A stretch of 19,123 nt of DNA. Source: Scatosoma sp045614565 (GTDB lineage: Bacteria > Bacillota > Clostridia > Christensenellales > Borkfalkiaceae). Shown piece after piece: positions 5,271-13,962 of the stretch. The stretch is taken from positions 1 to 19,123 of the forward strand of contig JAZLDG010000002.1 of NCBI GenBank assembly GCA_045614565.1, written 5' to 3'. The first letter of the stretch is position 1. The number at the start of each line of letters is the position of its first letter. The notes under the pieces were generated by a model. That model was given only the letters and a program-made list of their open reading frames with translations, made no database searches and was not told where the DNA came from. A program made the position numbers and the translations under genes.

Positions 5271-8200
5271 TTAGTTTGTGAAAGTTAGCGCAAATTTCAA
5301 AAATTTCGTCATTTCCGCCATCAATTCCGCCGCATCGCGCTTGCCAAGTATCTCGATAACGGGTGCTTCGCTCATATTCAAGCGCACCGTTTTACCGTAT
5401 TTATCAATCGCCGCGAGTATTCTTTTATCCCCGATCGCTTCAAGCGACGGAAATTCCAACGCACCTACGCCGCCAGCAACCGTAATCTTTTTCACGCTGA
5501 ATTTTGCCGCGTAGCTCTTTAATACCGCGATCACCATCAAATTCTCTACGGCACGCGGCAACGGACCGTAGGTATCGCGCAAGGAAGCGTATACCCGTTT
5601 ATAATCGGCAATGGATGAAATTTCGGCGATTTGTTTATAGCTATCCAGCCGTCCCGCCGACGATTCGATGTATTTTTCGGAAATGTAGGCGTTGGCGCGG
5701 ATATCCAGCTCCGCCGATTGCGAGCTTTCGCCCGTAAGCTCTTCTTTCAAAAGCTTGGCGTACAGTTCGTACCCGACCTTATCCATATGCCCGTGCTGTT
5801 CCGCGCCGAGCACGTTCCCCGCGCCGCGGATTTCCAAATCGCGCATCGCAAGTTTATACCCCGAGCCAAGCTCGGTAAATTCCATAATCGCTTTCAAACG
5901 CTCGGCGGCGTTCGCCGTCATTACCCGTTCGGGCTTGAACGTGAAATAGGCGTGTGCCAAACGCGCACCGCGTCCCACTCTGCCTTTGAGCTGATAGAGT
6001 TGGGAAATTCCGAGCTTGTCGCTATCGATGACGATAATCGTATTCGCGTTGGGAAGATCGACGCCGTTTTCAATAATCGTCGTCGTGACCAAAACATCCG
6101 CTTTTCCGCCGTAAAAATCCAAAACGGCGTTTTCGAGCTGCGTTTTGTCCATTCTTCCGTGCGCCACCGAAACCGTGGCTTCGGGTAAAATCCGTTTGAC
6201 CGTGGCGGCAAACGTAAAAATACTTTCTACTTTATTATATAAAATAAATACCTGCCCGCCGCGGGAAAGCTCGCGTATGCACGCGTCGCGTATGAGCGTT
6301 TCCGTTTCTTCTACGACGTACGTTTGCACGGGCAAACGCTCGTGCGGGGGCGTATGAATGGTGGAAATGTCGCGTATACCCGAAAGGGACATATGCAAGG
6401 TTCTGGGAATAGGCGTAGCCGTCATCGTCAAGCAATCGATATCCTTGCGCAAATGCTTAATTTTCTCTTTATGTTCCACGCCGAAGCGTTGTTCTTCGTC
6501 CAAAACCAACAAGCCGAGATTTTTGAATTTGACGTCGTTTGAGAGCATACGGTGCGTACCCACGACGAGATCAACCGTACCGTTTGCAAGTCCTTGCAAA
6601 ATGCGTTCCGTTTCCTTGGGCGTATTAAAGCGGTTTAGCGAAGCAATCCGAAGTCCGAACGCCTTGAAACGTTCTTCTGCGGTGTGGAAATGCTGTCTAC
6701 ACAAAACGGTGCTCGGGCACATCAACGCCGCTTGCTTGCCCGCAAGCACGCAAAGGTAAATCGCGCGAAACGCGACTTCCGTTTTTCCAAACCCAACGTC
6801 GCCGCAAAGCAAACGATCCATTACCTTTTCCGACGTCATATCCGCTTTAATTTCTTCGATCGAAGCTTCCTGATCGGGCGTGGGCAGATATTCAAAGCTG
6901 TCTTCAAATTCGCGCATAAACGCTTCATTTTTGGGGAAAGGATAGCCTTTATTTTCGGCTCGTTCGGCGTAGAGCTTTTTCAAATCGAACGCTAATTTTT
7001 TAAGCGAAGCTTTGACGCGGGCTTTTACGCGTTCGAAATCCGCGCCGCCGATACGGCTCAAAGACGGGTTTGCGTCCCCTACGTACTTGGAAAGGGTATC
7101 CATACATTCCGCAGGCACGTACAACGTATCTCCGTCCTTATACGCCACCGCGATATACTCTTTCGTCCCATCCGTCGTTTCAATCTTTTTCGTACCCAAA
7201 ACCTTACCGATACCGTGCGTTTCGTGTACGACGAAATCGCCCACTTCGGGCGCGGAAAACATATCTCCGCGCTTACGGCGGATACGGCGGTTATCGGGAG
7301 CTTTGGCGTATAAATCGTTGACGCCGAGTATTGCCGTTTTACAATCGTGCAACACCATTCCCTTTTCTAATTTTCCGTCTAATACGCAAACGCCCGTTTG
7401 CATAGAAAGCTCGTCGGCGAGCTTGCTCGTGGAAATATATTCTTCGGCAAGATTTTCCGTCATTTTGACTGCGCGGTTTTCTTCGCCGCAAAACAGCATT
7501 ACGCGATATCCCCCGCGAAGCCAGTTTTTTACGTCCGTTAAAAGGGCGGGGAAACCGTTTAAGTATCTCGTCGTCGGCGTAGCCGAAAAATTAAAAATTT
7601 TCAACGGCTCGAAAAAGAAGGGATTGCCCGTAAACGTTTGCAGGGCTACTCGTTTCACTCTTTGCACGTTTTCCAAAAAATCCTGCTTATCCGCGTATTG
7701 CCGCAAGCTAAAATCAAAGGCTTCGCCGCCCGTTTGCAAGCGGTGGAAGCGTTCTTCGTGTTCTTTATACAATCCGTTGAATTTATCCCACAACGCTTTC
7801 CCTTCGTCAAATACAAGCAGGGTATTTTCAGGCAAAACGGAAAAGAAATCGGTCGAGTTCTCCAAAATCGGCAACACGAACGAAGCGTCGATTTCTTCCG
7901 CCGCTAAAATCTCGTCCGCAATCCCCTTTGCGCGGGTGTACGCTTCGCTCGTGCGGAACTGCTTTATACCGTTTTGCAACTCTTTTTCGATATTTTCCCG
8001 ATCGTTATCGCTTACGATAACGTCCGTCGCCGCAAGCAAGGTAAGTTCTTTTACGCTTTGCAACCGTTCGCCCGTCGCGAAATCGTAGGGCTTGATTTTT
8101 TCCACGGTATCGCCGAAAAAATCGATACGGACGGGGTTATCGGCGTTGACGGGATATATATCCAGAATATCGCCGCGGAGCGCGAACGCGCCCTTGCTTT

Positions 8201-8675
8201 CCACTTCAAACGCGCGCGTATAGCCCATTTTCGTCAGCCTTGCGGGCAAGGCAAGGAAATCCATATCTTCCCCTTCTATAAAGCGAATGACGGGTAAGTT
8301 TTTGGGAAAAAGCTGTACGAGCGCGTCGATTTCCGCAACGACGACGTCGCACCCTGATTGCAGAGCGTACACGCCGTTTAATCGCCGAAAAAGCGCGTCT
8401 TTGGAAAGAGCTTTCCGATAGAGCAAAACTTCGTCTTTCGCTGCGAGAATTTCCGTTTTTTTGCCCGAAATCGCGGCGACGTTTTCCGCAACTTTACGCG
8501 CCGAAACGGCGTCCGCAGTCACGTAAACGAGCGGCGTTTGCACCAAGCCCGCTATCATATATTTCAAGGGATCGGAAACGCCGAAAACCGCCGTGGGCGT
8601 ACCGCGGCGGAGTTCTGCTTCCAAATTAGGGTATTCCCCTTTTACGTTTTCAAAACTGAAAAATCCCCGTTTCAT
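5271..8675 (-). CDS. mfd: transcription-repair coupling factor Mfd
   Basis: The 1134-residue protein has the Mfd length and domain order. An N-terminal UvrB-like part is followed by the RNA-polymerase-interacting CarD-like domain near 470-530 (GDFVVHETHGIGKV). The RecG-like translocase follows, with Walker A GDVGFGKTE near 624, DEEQ box near 725, TATPIPRTL, then TTTIIENGVDLP and QLKGRVGRG in the second RecA lobe, and finally the C-terminal D7 domain. Mfd displaces RNA polymerase stalled at DNA lesions and recruits UvrA for strand-specific excision repair. The ATG at 8673-8675 shares one base with the TAA of pth, so translation is probably coupled to pth. The pth-mfd pairing is standard in Bacillota. 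Confidence 0.98.
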   Translation of the reverse strand: MKRGFFSFENVKGEYPNLEAELRRGTPTAVFGVSDPLKYMIAGLVQTPLVYVTADAVSARKVAENVAAISGKKTEILAAKDEVLLYRKALSKDALFRRLNGVYALQSGCDVVVAEIDALVQLFPKNLPVIRFIEGEDMDFLALPARLTKMGYTRAFEVESKGAFALRGDILDIYPVNADNPVRIDFFGDTVEKIKPYDFATGERLQSVKELTLLAATDVIVSDNDRENIEKELQNGIKQFRTSEAYTRAKGIADEILAAEEIDASFVLPILENSTDFFSVLPENTLLVFDEGKALWDKFNGLYKEHEERFHRLQTGGEAFDFSLRQYADKQDFLENVQRVKRVALQTFTGNPFFFEPLKIFNFSATPTTRYLNGFPALLTDVKNWLRGGYRVMLFCGEENRAVKMTENLAEEYISTSKLADELSMQTGVCVLDGKLEKGMVLHDCKTAILGVNDLYAKAPDNRRIRRKRGDMFSAPEVGDFVVHETHGIGKVLGTKKIETTDGTKEYIAVAYKDGDTLYVPAECMDTLSKYVGDANPSLSRIGGADFERVKARVKASLKKLAFDLKKLYAERAENKGYPFPKNEAFMREFEDSFEYLPTPDQEASIEEIKADMTSEKVMDRLLCGDVGFGKTEVAFRAIYLCVLAGKQAALMCPSTVLCRQHFHTAEERFKAFGLRIASLNRFNTPKETERILQGLANGTVDLVVGTHRMLSNDVKFKNLGLLVLDEEQRFGVEHKEKIKHLRKDIDCLTMTATPIPRTLHMSLSGIRDISTIHTPPHERLPVQTYVVEETETLIRDACIRELSRGGQVFILYNKVESIFTFAATVKRILPEATVSVAHGRMDKTQLENAVLDFYGGKADVLVTTTIIENGVDLPNANTIIVIDSDKLGISQLYQLKGRVGRGARLAHAYFTFKPERVMTANAAERLKAIMEFTELGSGYKLAMRDLEIRGAGNVLGAEQHGHMDKVGYELYAKLLKEELTGESSQSAELDIRANAYISEKYIESSAGRLDSYKQIAEISSIADYKRVYASLRDTYGPLPRAVENLMVIAVLKSYAAKFSVKKITVAGGVGALEFPSLEAIGDKRILAAIDKYGKTVRLNMSEAPVIEILGKRDAAELMAEMTKFLKFALTFTN

Positions 8676-9238
8676 TATCCGTTATATTTACACATTACCT
8701 TTTCTATATCCAAGCCTTTCGCAAATTCGGCGGCGGCTTCGCCCGCTTTTTGACAAGCGGCGGCAAACAGTTCGTAATCGTCCTTTCTAACTTCCGATAA
8801 AACGTAGTTGATAATGGGAATATCCACGCTTTCGTCGCGAATCCCCACGCGGATACGGGCAAAGTTCTTCAAGCCCGTTTCCCCGATAATGCTACGCATA
8901 CCGTTGTGCGTACCCGCGCTACCGCTCGCGCGAATACGGATTTTGCCCTTGGGCAAATCGTAATCGTCGTAGATTACGAGCAATTTATCTTCGGTAATTT
9001 TATATTTGGACATCAGCTGTTTAACGGCTCTACCCGAATTGTTCATATACGTCAAGGGACGGGCGAGAATGATTTTTTCCCCGCCTATATACGCTTCGGC
9101 AACGGAAGCTTCACATTCCTTTTTCTTAAAATTTACGCCAAGCTGCGCTGCGGCGTCGCCCACGGCGATAAAACCCATATTGTGAAAGGTTTTTTCATAC
9201 TTTTTCTCGGGATTGCCGAGCCCTACGATCAAATACAT
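8675..9238 (-). CDS. pth: peptidyl-tRNA hydrolase
   Basis: The 187-residue protein is the usual size for bacterial Pth. It carries IVGLGNP at the N-terminus, FHNMGF with the catalytic His at residue 19 (His20 in E. coli), RPLTYMNNSG, YDDYDLP with the catalytic Asp, and GTHNGMRSI. Pth cleaves the ester bond of peptidyl-tRNAs dropped from ribosomes and so recycles tRNA in the cytoplasm. The ATG is preceded by AAGGA at suitable spacing. It overlaps mfd by one base. A hairpin resembling a terminator lies between prs and pth, so pth and mfd may depend on read-through or on a promoter I did not identify. Confidence 0.97.
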   Translation of the reverse strand: MYLIVGLGNPEKKYEKTFHNMGFIAVGDAAAQLGVNFKKKECEASVAEAYIGGEKIILARPLTYMNNSGRAVKQLMSKYKITEDKLLVIYDDYDLPKGKIRIRASGSAGTHNGMRSIIGETGLKNFARIRVGIRDESVDIPIINYVLSEVRKDDYELFAAACQKAGEAAAEFAKGLDIEKVMCKYNG

Positions 9239-9257
9239 AGCTTTATTCCTTTTCGTG

Positions 9258-9291
9258 AAAATTACCGCCGCGAATACGGCGGCGGCAATTT
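9258..9291 (-). terminator. GC-rich hairpin after prs, probable (leaky) terminator
   Basis: Ccgccgc (9265-9271) pairs with gcggcgg (9279-9285). Flanking AT pairs extend the stem to about 13 bp; one position is a G-U pair only on the minus strand, so minus is the stronger orientation. TTTT follows on that strand. It may set the level of pth-mfd relative to prs. Confidence 0.65.
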
Positions 9292-9310
9292 ATCTTACGT
9301 TTGATTTTAA

Positions 9311-10255
9311 TTAGTCGTATAATTTCGACATAGGTTTGTCAAGATATACGTTTTCGATTGCCGCAGCGAAAATATCGGCAACGGAAAGCACTTCAAATTT
9401 ATCGAGTTTCTTTTCTTCGGGCAAATGAATGGTGTCGAGCATAACGAGTTTGGTGATCGCGGAGTTGTTCAATCTGTCGATCGCAGGTCCGCTCAAAACC
9501 GCGTGCGTACAGCCCGCGTAAATTTCCGTCGCTCCCGCGTCTTTAATCGCTTGCGCACCTTGACAAAGCGTACCCGCCGTATCAATCATATCGTCGATCA
9601 TAAGGCATCTCTTGCCCTTTACGTCGCCGATAATGCTCATAACTTCCATAACGTTTGCTTTGGGACGGCGTTTGTCGATAATCGCAAGGGGAACGCCGAA
9701 TTTTTCCGCAACCTTTCTCGAACGCTTAACGCTGCCAAGGTCGGGAGCAACGACTACGTCGATGTTGCCCTGTCTTGCAAAGTGGTTGTAAAGCGTAGGT
9801 CCGCCGAGAAGATTATCTACGGGGATATCGAAGAAGCCTTGGATTTGATCCGCGTGAAGATCCATCGTCAAAACGCGGTCAGCACCCGCTTCCGTCAAAA
9901 GATTTGCCACGAGTTTTGCCGTGATGGGATCGCGCGAACGCGCTTTTCTGTCTTGACGAGCGTAACCGAAATAAGGAACGACCGCCGTGATACGTCCTGC
10001 CGATGCACGCTTTGCAGCGTCGATCATAATGAGCAGTTCCATTAAGTTATCGTTGACGGGCGAACAGGTAGACTGAATAATGAAAACGTCTCTACCGCGG
10101 ACGCTTTCCGCGATATGTACGTTAATTTCGCCGTCGGAGAACGTACTTACTTCGACCTCGCCAAGCTCGGTATTGAGCTTCTTTGCAATCGCTTTCGCAA
10201 GGTCGGGATTGGAGTTACCGCAAAACAACTTGATTTCATTGCCGTGAGTTATCAT
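9311..10255 (-). CDS. prs: ribose-phosphate pyrophosphokinase (PRPP synthetase)
   Basis: The 314-residue protein is a class I PRPP synthetase. Visible motifs are FSDGEINV, the flexible catalytic loop region YFGYARQDRK, MDLHADQIQGFFDIP, and the PRPP-binding loop DDMIDTAGT near 218-227. It transfers pyrophosphate from ATP to ribose 5-phosphate, supplying PRPP for purine, pyrimidine, NAD, His and Trp synthesis in the cytoplasm. The ATG at 10255 has a strong AAGGAAGG site 6 nt upstream. A good promoter (10373-10401) gives it a leader of about 110 nt with only small hairpins. It is followed by a terminator-like hairpin and then pth. Confidence 0.98.
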   Translation of the reverse strand: MITHGNEIKLFCGNSNPDLAKAIAKKLNTELGEVEVSTFSDGEINVHIAESVRGRDVFIIQSTCSPVNDNLMELLIMIDAAKRASAGRITAVVPYFGYARQDRKARSRDPITAKLVANLLTEAGADRVLTMDLHADQIQGFFDIPVDNLLGGPTLYNHFARQGNIDVVVAPDLGSVKRSRKVAEKFGVPLAIIDKRRPKANVMEVMSIIGDVKGKRCLMIDDMIDTAGTLCQGAQAIKDAGATEIYAGCTHAVLSGPAIDRLNNSAITKLVMLDTIHLPEEKKLDKFEVLSVADIFAAAIENVYLDKPMSKLYD

Positions 10256-10372
10256 ATGTAACCTTCCTTTTATTTTTTCCGCTTTGCCGTCGTTTTTCCA
10301 CGATTCGGTTTACGGATTTTTCCTATCGTATCACACCGTTTTCCCCAAACGCGTATCCACGCATCTATTACT

Positions 10373-10401
10373 ATAATACAAGTTTTCAAACATTAAGTCA
10401 A
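10373..10401 (-). promoter_or_regulatory. promoter of prs
   Basis: On the minus strand TTGACT (10401-10396), a 17-bp spacer and TATTAT (10378-10373) match sigma-A at 10 of 12 positions. It lies just past the tadA stop codon. The predicted start is near 10366. Confidence 0.8.
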
Positions 10402-10418
10402 GAGAATAGTAGGCTTTT

Positions 10419-10928
10419 TCAAATTTCTTTTTGCACAAAATTATCGTCCGTTTTTTTACGTTCCTTTTGCCGTTGCCGCATTTCCGTAAAAAAGGACGTC
10501 AATAACGCCGAACAGTCCTGTTCCAAAACCCCGCCTAAAACTTCCGTTTTATGGTTAAGTAAATTCGCTTCGGCAAGCTCGGCGGTAAGCGATCTTCCCT
10601 TTTGCTCGTACGCGCCGAAATACACCTTATCCACGCGTGCGTTTAAGCACGCGCCCATACACATCGGACACGGCTCTAACGTCACGTACAGTTCGCAGTC
10701 TTCGGGAAGCCGCCACGAGCGGAATTTTTTACAAGCTTTATCCAAAGCCATCATTTCGGCGTGCGCGGAAGCGAGCTGTAATTTCGCGCGGCGGTTATAC
10801 CCTTTCGCTACGACCTTATCTTCAAACACCACGACCGCGCCGATAGGAACTTCCCCTTCCAAAAGCCCTTTTTTCGCCGCCTTGATCGCTTCGCGCATAA
10901 ATTTTTCTTCTCTCGTCAATCTTTTCAT
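10419..10928 (-). CDS. tadA: tRNA-specific adenosine deaminase TadA
   Basis: The 169-residue protein has the zinc deaminase signature: His56-Ala-Glu58 (proton shuttle) and PCPMC with Cys87 and Cys90 as zinc ligands. EVPIGAVVV near residue 26 is typical of TadA. The enzyme converts adenosine 34 to inosine in tRNA-Arg(ACG), enabling wobble decoding. The start codon overlaps the stop of the M14 gene as ATGA, indicating coupled translation. A Lys/Arg-rich C-terminal tail (QRQKERKKTDD) extends slightly beyond the core fold. The sequence cannot exclude a free-nucleobase deaminase, but TadA is by far the better fit. Confidence 0.94.
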   Translation of the reverse strand: MKRLTREEKFMREAIKAAKKGLLEGEVPIGAVVVFEDKVVAKGYNRRAKLQLASAHAEMMALDKACKKFRSWRLPEDCELYVTLEPCPMCMGACLNARVDKVYFGAYEQKGRSLTAELAEANLLNHKTEVLGGVLEQDCSALLTSFFTEMRQRQKERKKTDDNFVQKEI

Positions 10929-11752
10929 CGTCCTTGCAAATATTCCTTCGTTAAATCGTTCAAAGCCCGTTCGTTTTTCTTAATAATATCGTCCAACCCG
11001 TTATCGCCGATCGGGTGCGTCAGCGTATCCGCGCCCGCTTCGATCGTGAACGCGGGAATTTTCAGCGATTTTATGCACCAGTCCTTATACCCGCCCGCGC
11101 TTCCTTTTGCATACGCAAGCGGATAGCCCGTAGACGCGGACAAGGCAAGCGCAAGCCGTTTATGTAAGGGGCAGGTACGCATTGACTGATAAAAATACCA
11201 GTAAATTTCTTCACCTTTCGTATGATAACTTACCGTATAATCGGGGTGAATTTCTCTCGTGAAATTTTTAAGCGCGAACGTTTCTTTCTCGGAAAAGGGC
11301 GTATCGCCTATACAATTTTCACCCCCGCGCGTTCGTACGTTTTTCATGCCTTTACCCCAAAAAGCGGGAAAGTTCACGTTCAAATCCACGCCCGCGGCGT
11401 TAGCTTTCCACAGCGAAAAATCGGTATCTCCCTTATTCCACGCGAGCAGTTTTTCCCGAACGGACAAATCTCGCACGCTGCGTATACCCGTTTGCGAAAG
11501 TAAAGCCCCGTCGGGATTGACGAGCGGTACGAGCCAAAAGCTACCCACTCGTAAGCCGTAGCGAAAATGGTGTAACGCAAGCTTTGCCGTGATAAATTCC
11601 CGTCCGTGCATCGCGTATTGCGCCAAGCCCACGGGCGATCCGTCGCCCACTTTCACGGCGTAAATGTTCCGTCCGAGCAAGGTTTGCCCTATCACGCGTT
11701 TTTCCGTTTTTACGCTTTGGTAAAATTCCGTTACGATTTCATAAATATCCAC
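10925..11752 (-). CDS. M14 family zinc carboxypeptidase, cytoplasmic
   Basis: The 275-residue protein has the M14 pattern: zinc ligands His49 and Glu52 in MHGRE, His177 in SYHTKGE, and the catalytic Glu238 in FTIEAGAD. The DLNVNFPAFWG motif (123-133) stands where carboxypeptidases have DLNRNF; this variant is familiar from Firmicutes M14 proteins that act on peptidoglycan-type gamma-glutamyl-DAP or related peptides. There is no signal peptide, so a cytoplasmic role such as muropeptide recycling is an inference. The start is GTG at 11752. No Shine-Dalgarno is visible, but a TATATT box ends 6 nt upstream. It overlaps tadA by 4 nt and follows rlmH after 35 nt. Confidence 0.85.
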   Translation of the reverse strand: MDIYEIVTEFYQSVKTEKRVIGQTLLGRNIYAVKVGDGSPVGLAQYAMHGREFITAKLALHHFRYGLRVGSFWLVPLVNPDGALLSQTGIRSVRDLSVREKLLAWNKGDTDFSLWKANAAGVDLNVNFPAFWGKGMKNVRTRGGENCIGDTPFSEKETFALKNFTREIHPDYTVSYHTKGEEIYWYFYQSMRTCPLHKRLALALSASTGYPLAYAKGSAGGYKDWCIKSLKIPAFTIEAGADTLTHPIGDNGLDDIIKKNERALNDLTKEYLQGR

Positions 11753-11787
11753 GCATACAATATACGCAAACGGAAAGAAAAAGTTGA

Positions 11788-12225
11788 CTATTTATGATAG
11801 GTTGCGCCCGCGTTAATCATATACGCGCGGTAAACCTGCTCTGCCAAAACGACGCGCATAAGCTGATGCGGGAAAGTCATATCCGAAAAAGACAGCTTAT
11901 AATCCGCAGCCCTTTTCACTTCGTCCGAAAGTCCGCAGGACGAGCCGATGATAAAACAAATATCCTTGCCTTCGTCCGTCAGTTTTTTGATTTTTTTCGC
12001 CAAGCCTTCGCTCGACAGCTTTTCCCCTTCTACGGCAAGCGCGATCGCGTAGCCCTTGACAGCGCGAAGAATATCCCCTGCTTCGGCGTCAGGATTTGCG
12101 CTTTCGGCGAGTTCCTTAATTTCGACTTTCGCAAAACGCGACAGGCGTTTGACGTATTCGGCTACCGCTTCGCGGTAAAAGCTTTCTTTGATTTTTCCAA
12201 CGACTACGAACGTGATCTTTTGCAT
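11788..12225 (-). CDS. rlmH: 23S rRNA (pseudouridine1915-N3)-methyltransferase RlmH
   Basis: The 145-residue SPOUT-class methyltransferase is slightly shorter than the common 155-160. It begins QKITFVVVGKIKE as in RlmH, has the SAM-binding loop FIIGSSCGLSDEV (91-103), LSFSDMTFPHQLMRVVLAEQVYRAY, and ends TYHK. RlmH methylates pseudouridine 1915 in helix 69 of 23S rRNA on assembled ribosomes. Two oddities: the usual GG of the IGG loop is GS, and the PYHK end reads TYHK. Both look tolerable because the rest is well preserved. Its ATG lies 3 nt after the CPBP stop, so the two are likely co-transcribed and translationally linked. Confidence 0.94.
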   Translation of the reverse strand: MQKITFVVVGKIKESFYREAVAEYVKRLSRFAKVEIKELAESANPDAEAGDILRAVKGYAIALAVEGEKLSSEGLAKKIKKLTDEGKDICFIIGSSCGLSDEVKRAADYKLSFSDMTFPHQLMRVVLAEQVYRAYMINAGATYHK

Positions 12226-12228
12226 AGT

Positions 12229-13158
12229 TTACAACCCCGACACGAAAACCGCCACCCAAGTAAGCGTACAAAGTAATACGCCCACCGCCGCGAACAGCCA
12301 AAATTCTTTGCCCGAGCCCGTTTTTTCGCGTTTTTGCGGTTTATTCAAAAAGAGTAAATAGCCAAGCGAGCCGATCAAACAAAGCGCGGAAATGATCACG
12401 TACGGCACGAAAATAGGCGTCGGGATTTGCTCCACCTTACACGCGTATAAAATAAGAATGAACGCGTTGTTCACAAAATGTGACAGTACGGTCGGCAAAA
12501 CGCTACCCGCGCGGATCGCCACGAGCGCGAACGCCGCTCCGCAACAAAACTGATAGATCGTTTGCGCGGGATTTTGATGGTACAGCGCGAACAAAAATCC
12601 GCAAATCAGTACTGCAGCCCTTTCGTTGAAGCTTTCCTTTAACCCGTCAAGCAGTATCCCGCGGAATAAGATTTCTTCAAACAAAGCGGGTAACACCGCA
12701 ATCGCAAATAGTACGCCTACGAAACCGAAGCCTGCCGTGGACGGAAGCGTAATTCCCGTGTCCGTGTACCCGAAATTTTTGAGCCATTCCAAAAACAAAG
12801 CGTTTAATTCGGATAAAGACAGCAAGCCGATTTGCAACACGAATGCCACGAGAAAATATTTCGCGGGGCATTTTTGCGCTTGCACCGCCCTTTTCAACGG
12901 CGTTTTCCGATAACGCAAGCAAAGCCAAGCGATTACACCGAAGCTTATTTGCGGAATGAAATAGCTTGCGTACAAATACCAGTCCGCCTGCTCGTAATTC
13001 TCCCCTACCAAGCCGAACGCTTGCATTAGTAAAAGAAAGACAGCAAAAATCAGCGTCGGAAGCACCGCCGCCAAAGAAAAAGCAAGTCCCGAAGCCTTTG
13101 CAGGCGTCGGTTTGCCGATAAGCGTATAAAACGAATTGTCCTTTTGCTCTCTTTGCAT
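12229..13158 (-). CDS. CPBP family intramembrane glutamic protease (CAAX-like)
   Basis: From the ATG at 13158 the protein has 309 residues and about eight hydrophobic segments. It carries the Abi/CPBP motifs: EEILFR (Glu161, Glu162, Arg166), FALYHQ with His194, and SHFVNN with His227. Family members cleave proteins or prenylated peptides within the membrane; some process bacteriocins or protect against them, so the exact role is open. I chose 13158 over the longer frame from 13215 because a strong promoter (13165-13193) lies between them and the extra residues add only a basic stretch. No Shine-Dalgarno precedes 13158; the predicted transcription start coincides with the ATG. It leads the cluster rlmH-M14-tadA. 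Confidence 0.88.
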   Translation of the reverse strand: MQREQKDNSFYTLIGKPTPAKASGLAFSLAAVLPTLIFAVFLLLMQAFGLVGENYEQADWYLYASYFIPQISFGVIAWLCLRYRKTPLKRAVQAQKCPAKYFLVAFVLQIGLLSLSELNALFLEWLKNFGYTDTGITLPSTAGFGFVGVLFAIAVLPALFEEILFRGILLDGLKESFNERAAVLICGFLFALYHQNPAQTIYQFCCGAAFALVAIRAGSVLPTVLSHFVNNAFILILYACKVEQIPTPIFVPYVIISALCLIGSLGYLLFLNKPQKREKTGSGKEFWLFAAVGVLLCTLTWVAVFVSGL

Positions 13159-13164
13159 AATGGT

Positions 13165-13193
13165 ATTATAACAAATTTTTTTTCTTTTGCAAA
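13165..13193 (-). promoter_or_regulatory. promoter of the CPBP-rlmH cluster, predicted leaderless
   Basis: On the minus strand TTTGCA (13193-13188), a 17-bp spacer and TATAAT (13170-13165) match sigma-A at 10 of 12 positions. Exactly 6 nt (accatt) separate the -10 box from the ATG at 13158, which puts the expected transcription start on or next to the A of the start codon. Confidence 0.7.
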
Positions 13194-13198
13194 GCAAA

Positions 13199-13250
13199 AA
13201 ACGAGCGAGCGGCATATTTTTTATGCAATAAATCCGCTAACCCGTTAATT
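13199..13250 (-). terminator. possible weak terminator after sigF
   Basis: On the minus strand agcgg pairs with ccgct and an inner cata with tatg around an A-rich loop, with an internal loop between them. A run of six T residues follows a few bases downstream. The stem is interrupted, so this is only a candidate separating spoIIA from the CPBP cluster. Confidence 0.3.
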
Positions 13251-13962
13251 TTTCTCTAAATTCTTTTATGATTCGGTTTTCAATACGGGAAACCTGTACT
13301 TGGCTCACGCCGATCCGTTCGGCAACTTCGCTTTGCGTCATATCCCGAAAATAGCGAAGCACGATAATTTTTTTATCCCGTTCGGAAAGCTCGTCGATCG
13401 CGCCGCGGAGCAGCATTTTATCGAGCCACTCGTCCTGATTGTCCGCCGCGGGCAGCGTTTCGATAAGCTCCCGTTCCTTGCCGTCCTTGAAATCCGTGCC
13501 GCTTTGTAAGGACACCGGCATTTTGGACGAGCCGAGCACGAACACCGTTTCCGCTTCGTCCAAGGAAAACTGCTGAGCGATCGTGGAAACGGCGGGCTGT
13601 TTCCCGTTTTTGAGCGTGTATTCTTCAATAAAGGCGTTCATTTCTTTTGCCGTTTGCTTCATTGCCCGAGACACCTTTACCGAGCCGTCGTCGCGCATAA
13701 AGCGTTTGATCTCGCCCGCAATCATCGGCACGGCGTAAGTGGAAAATTTCACGCCGAAACGCTCGTCGAAGCCCGCGATCGCTTTCAAAAAGCCCATACA
13801 CGCGATTTGGAAAAGGTCGTCGTAGTCCACGCCCTTGCCCAAATACCGTTTTACGATACATTTCACAAGCGAAACGTTGCTCGAAATCAGCGTTTCCTTT
13901 GCCACGGCGTCACCCGTTTTAGCAAGCCGTATATATTCTATTGTAAGCTTTTCGTCAAGCAT
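13237..13962 (-). CDS. sigF: RNA polymerase sporulation sigma factor SigF (SpoIIAC)
   Basis: The 241-residue sigma-70 family protein has region 2 near 47-93 (YDDLFQIACMGFLKAIAGFD, KFSTYAVPMIAGEIKRFMRDDG), region 3 near 100-150, and a helix-turn-helix of region 4 near 208-240 (DMTQSEVAERIGVSQVQVSR). It directs forespore transcription soon after asymmetric division. SigF and SigG look alike; its place right after spoIIAA and spoIIAB identifies SigF. Its ATG overlaps the 3' end of spoIIAB by 8 nt and has AAGGGA about 8 nt upstream. It is kept inactive by SpoIIAB until SpoIIAA is dephosphorylated. Confidence 0.96.
   Translation of the reverse strand: MLDEKLTIEYIRLAKTGDAVAKETLISSNVSLVKCIVKRYLGKGVDYDDLFQIACMGFLKAIAGFDERFGVKFSTYAVPMIAGEIKRFMRDDGSVKVSRAMKQTAKEMNAFIEEYTLKNGKQPAVSTIAQQFSLDEAETVFVLGSSKMPVSLQSGTDFKDGKERELIETLPAADNQDEWLDKMLLRGAIDELSERDKKIIVLRYFRDMTQSEVAERIGVSQVQVSRIENRIIKEFREKLTG

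Noticed and set aside
13159..13215. N-terminal extension of the CPBP protease from the ATG at 13215
   Set aside because: It has no ribosome binding site, adds a basic, non-conserved stretch, and a strong promoter lies inside it.
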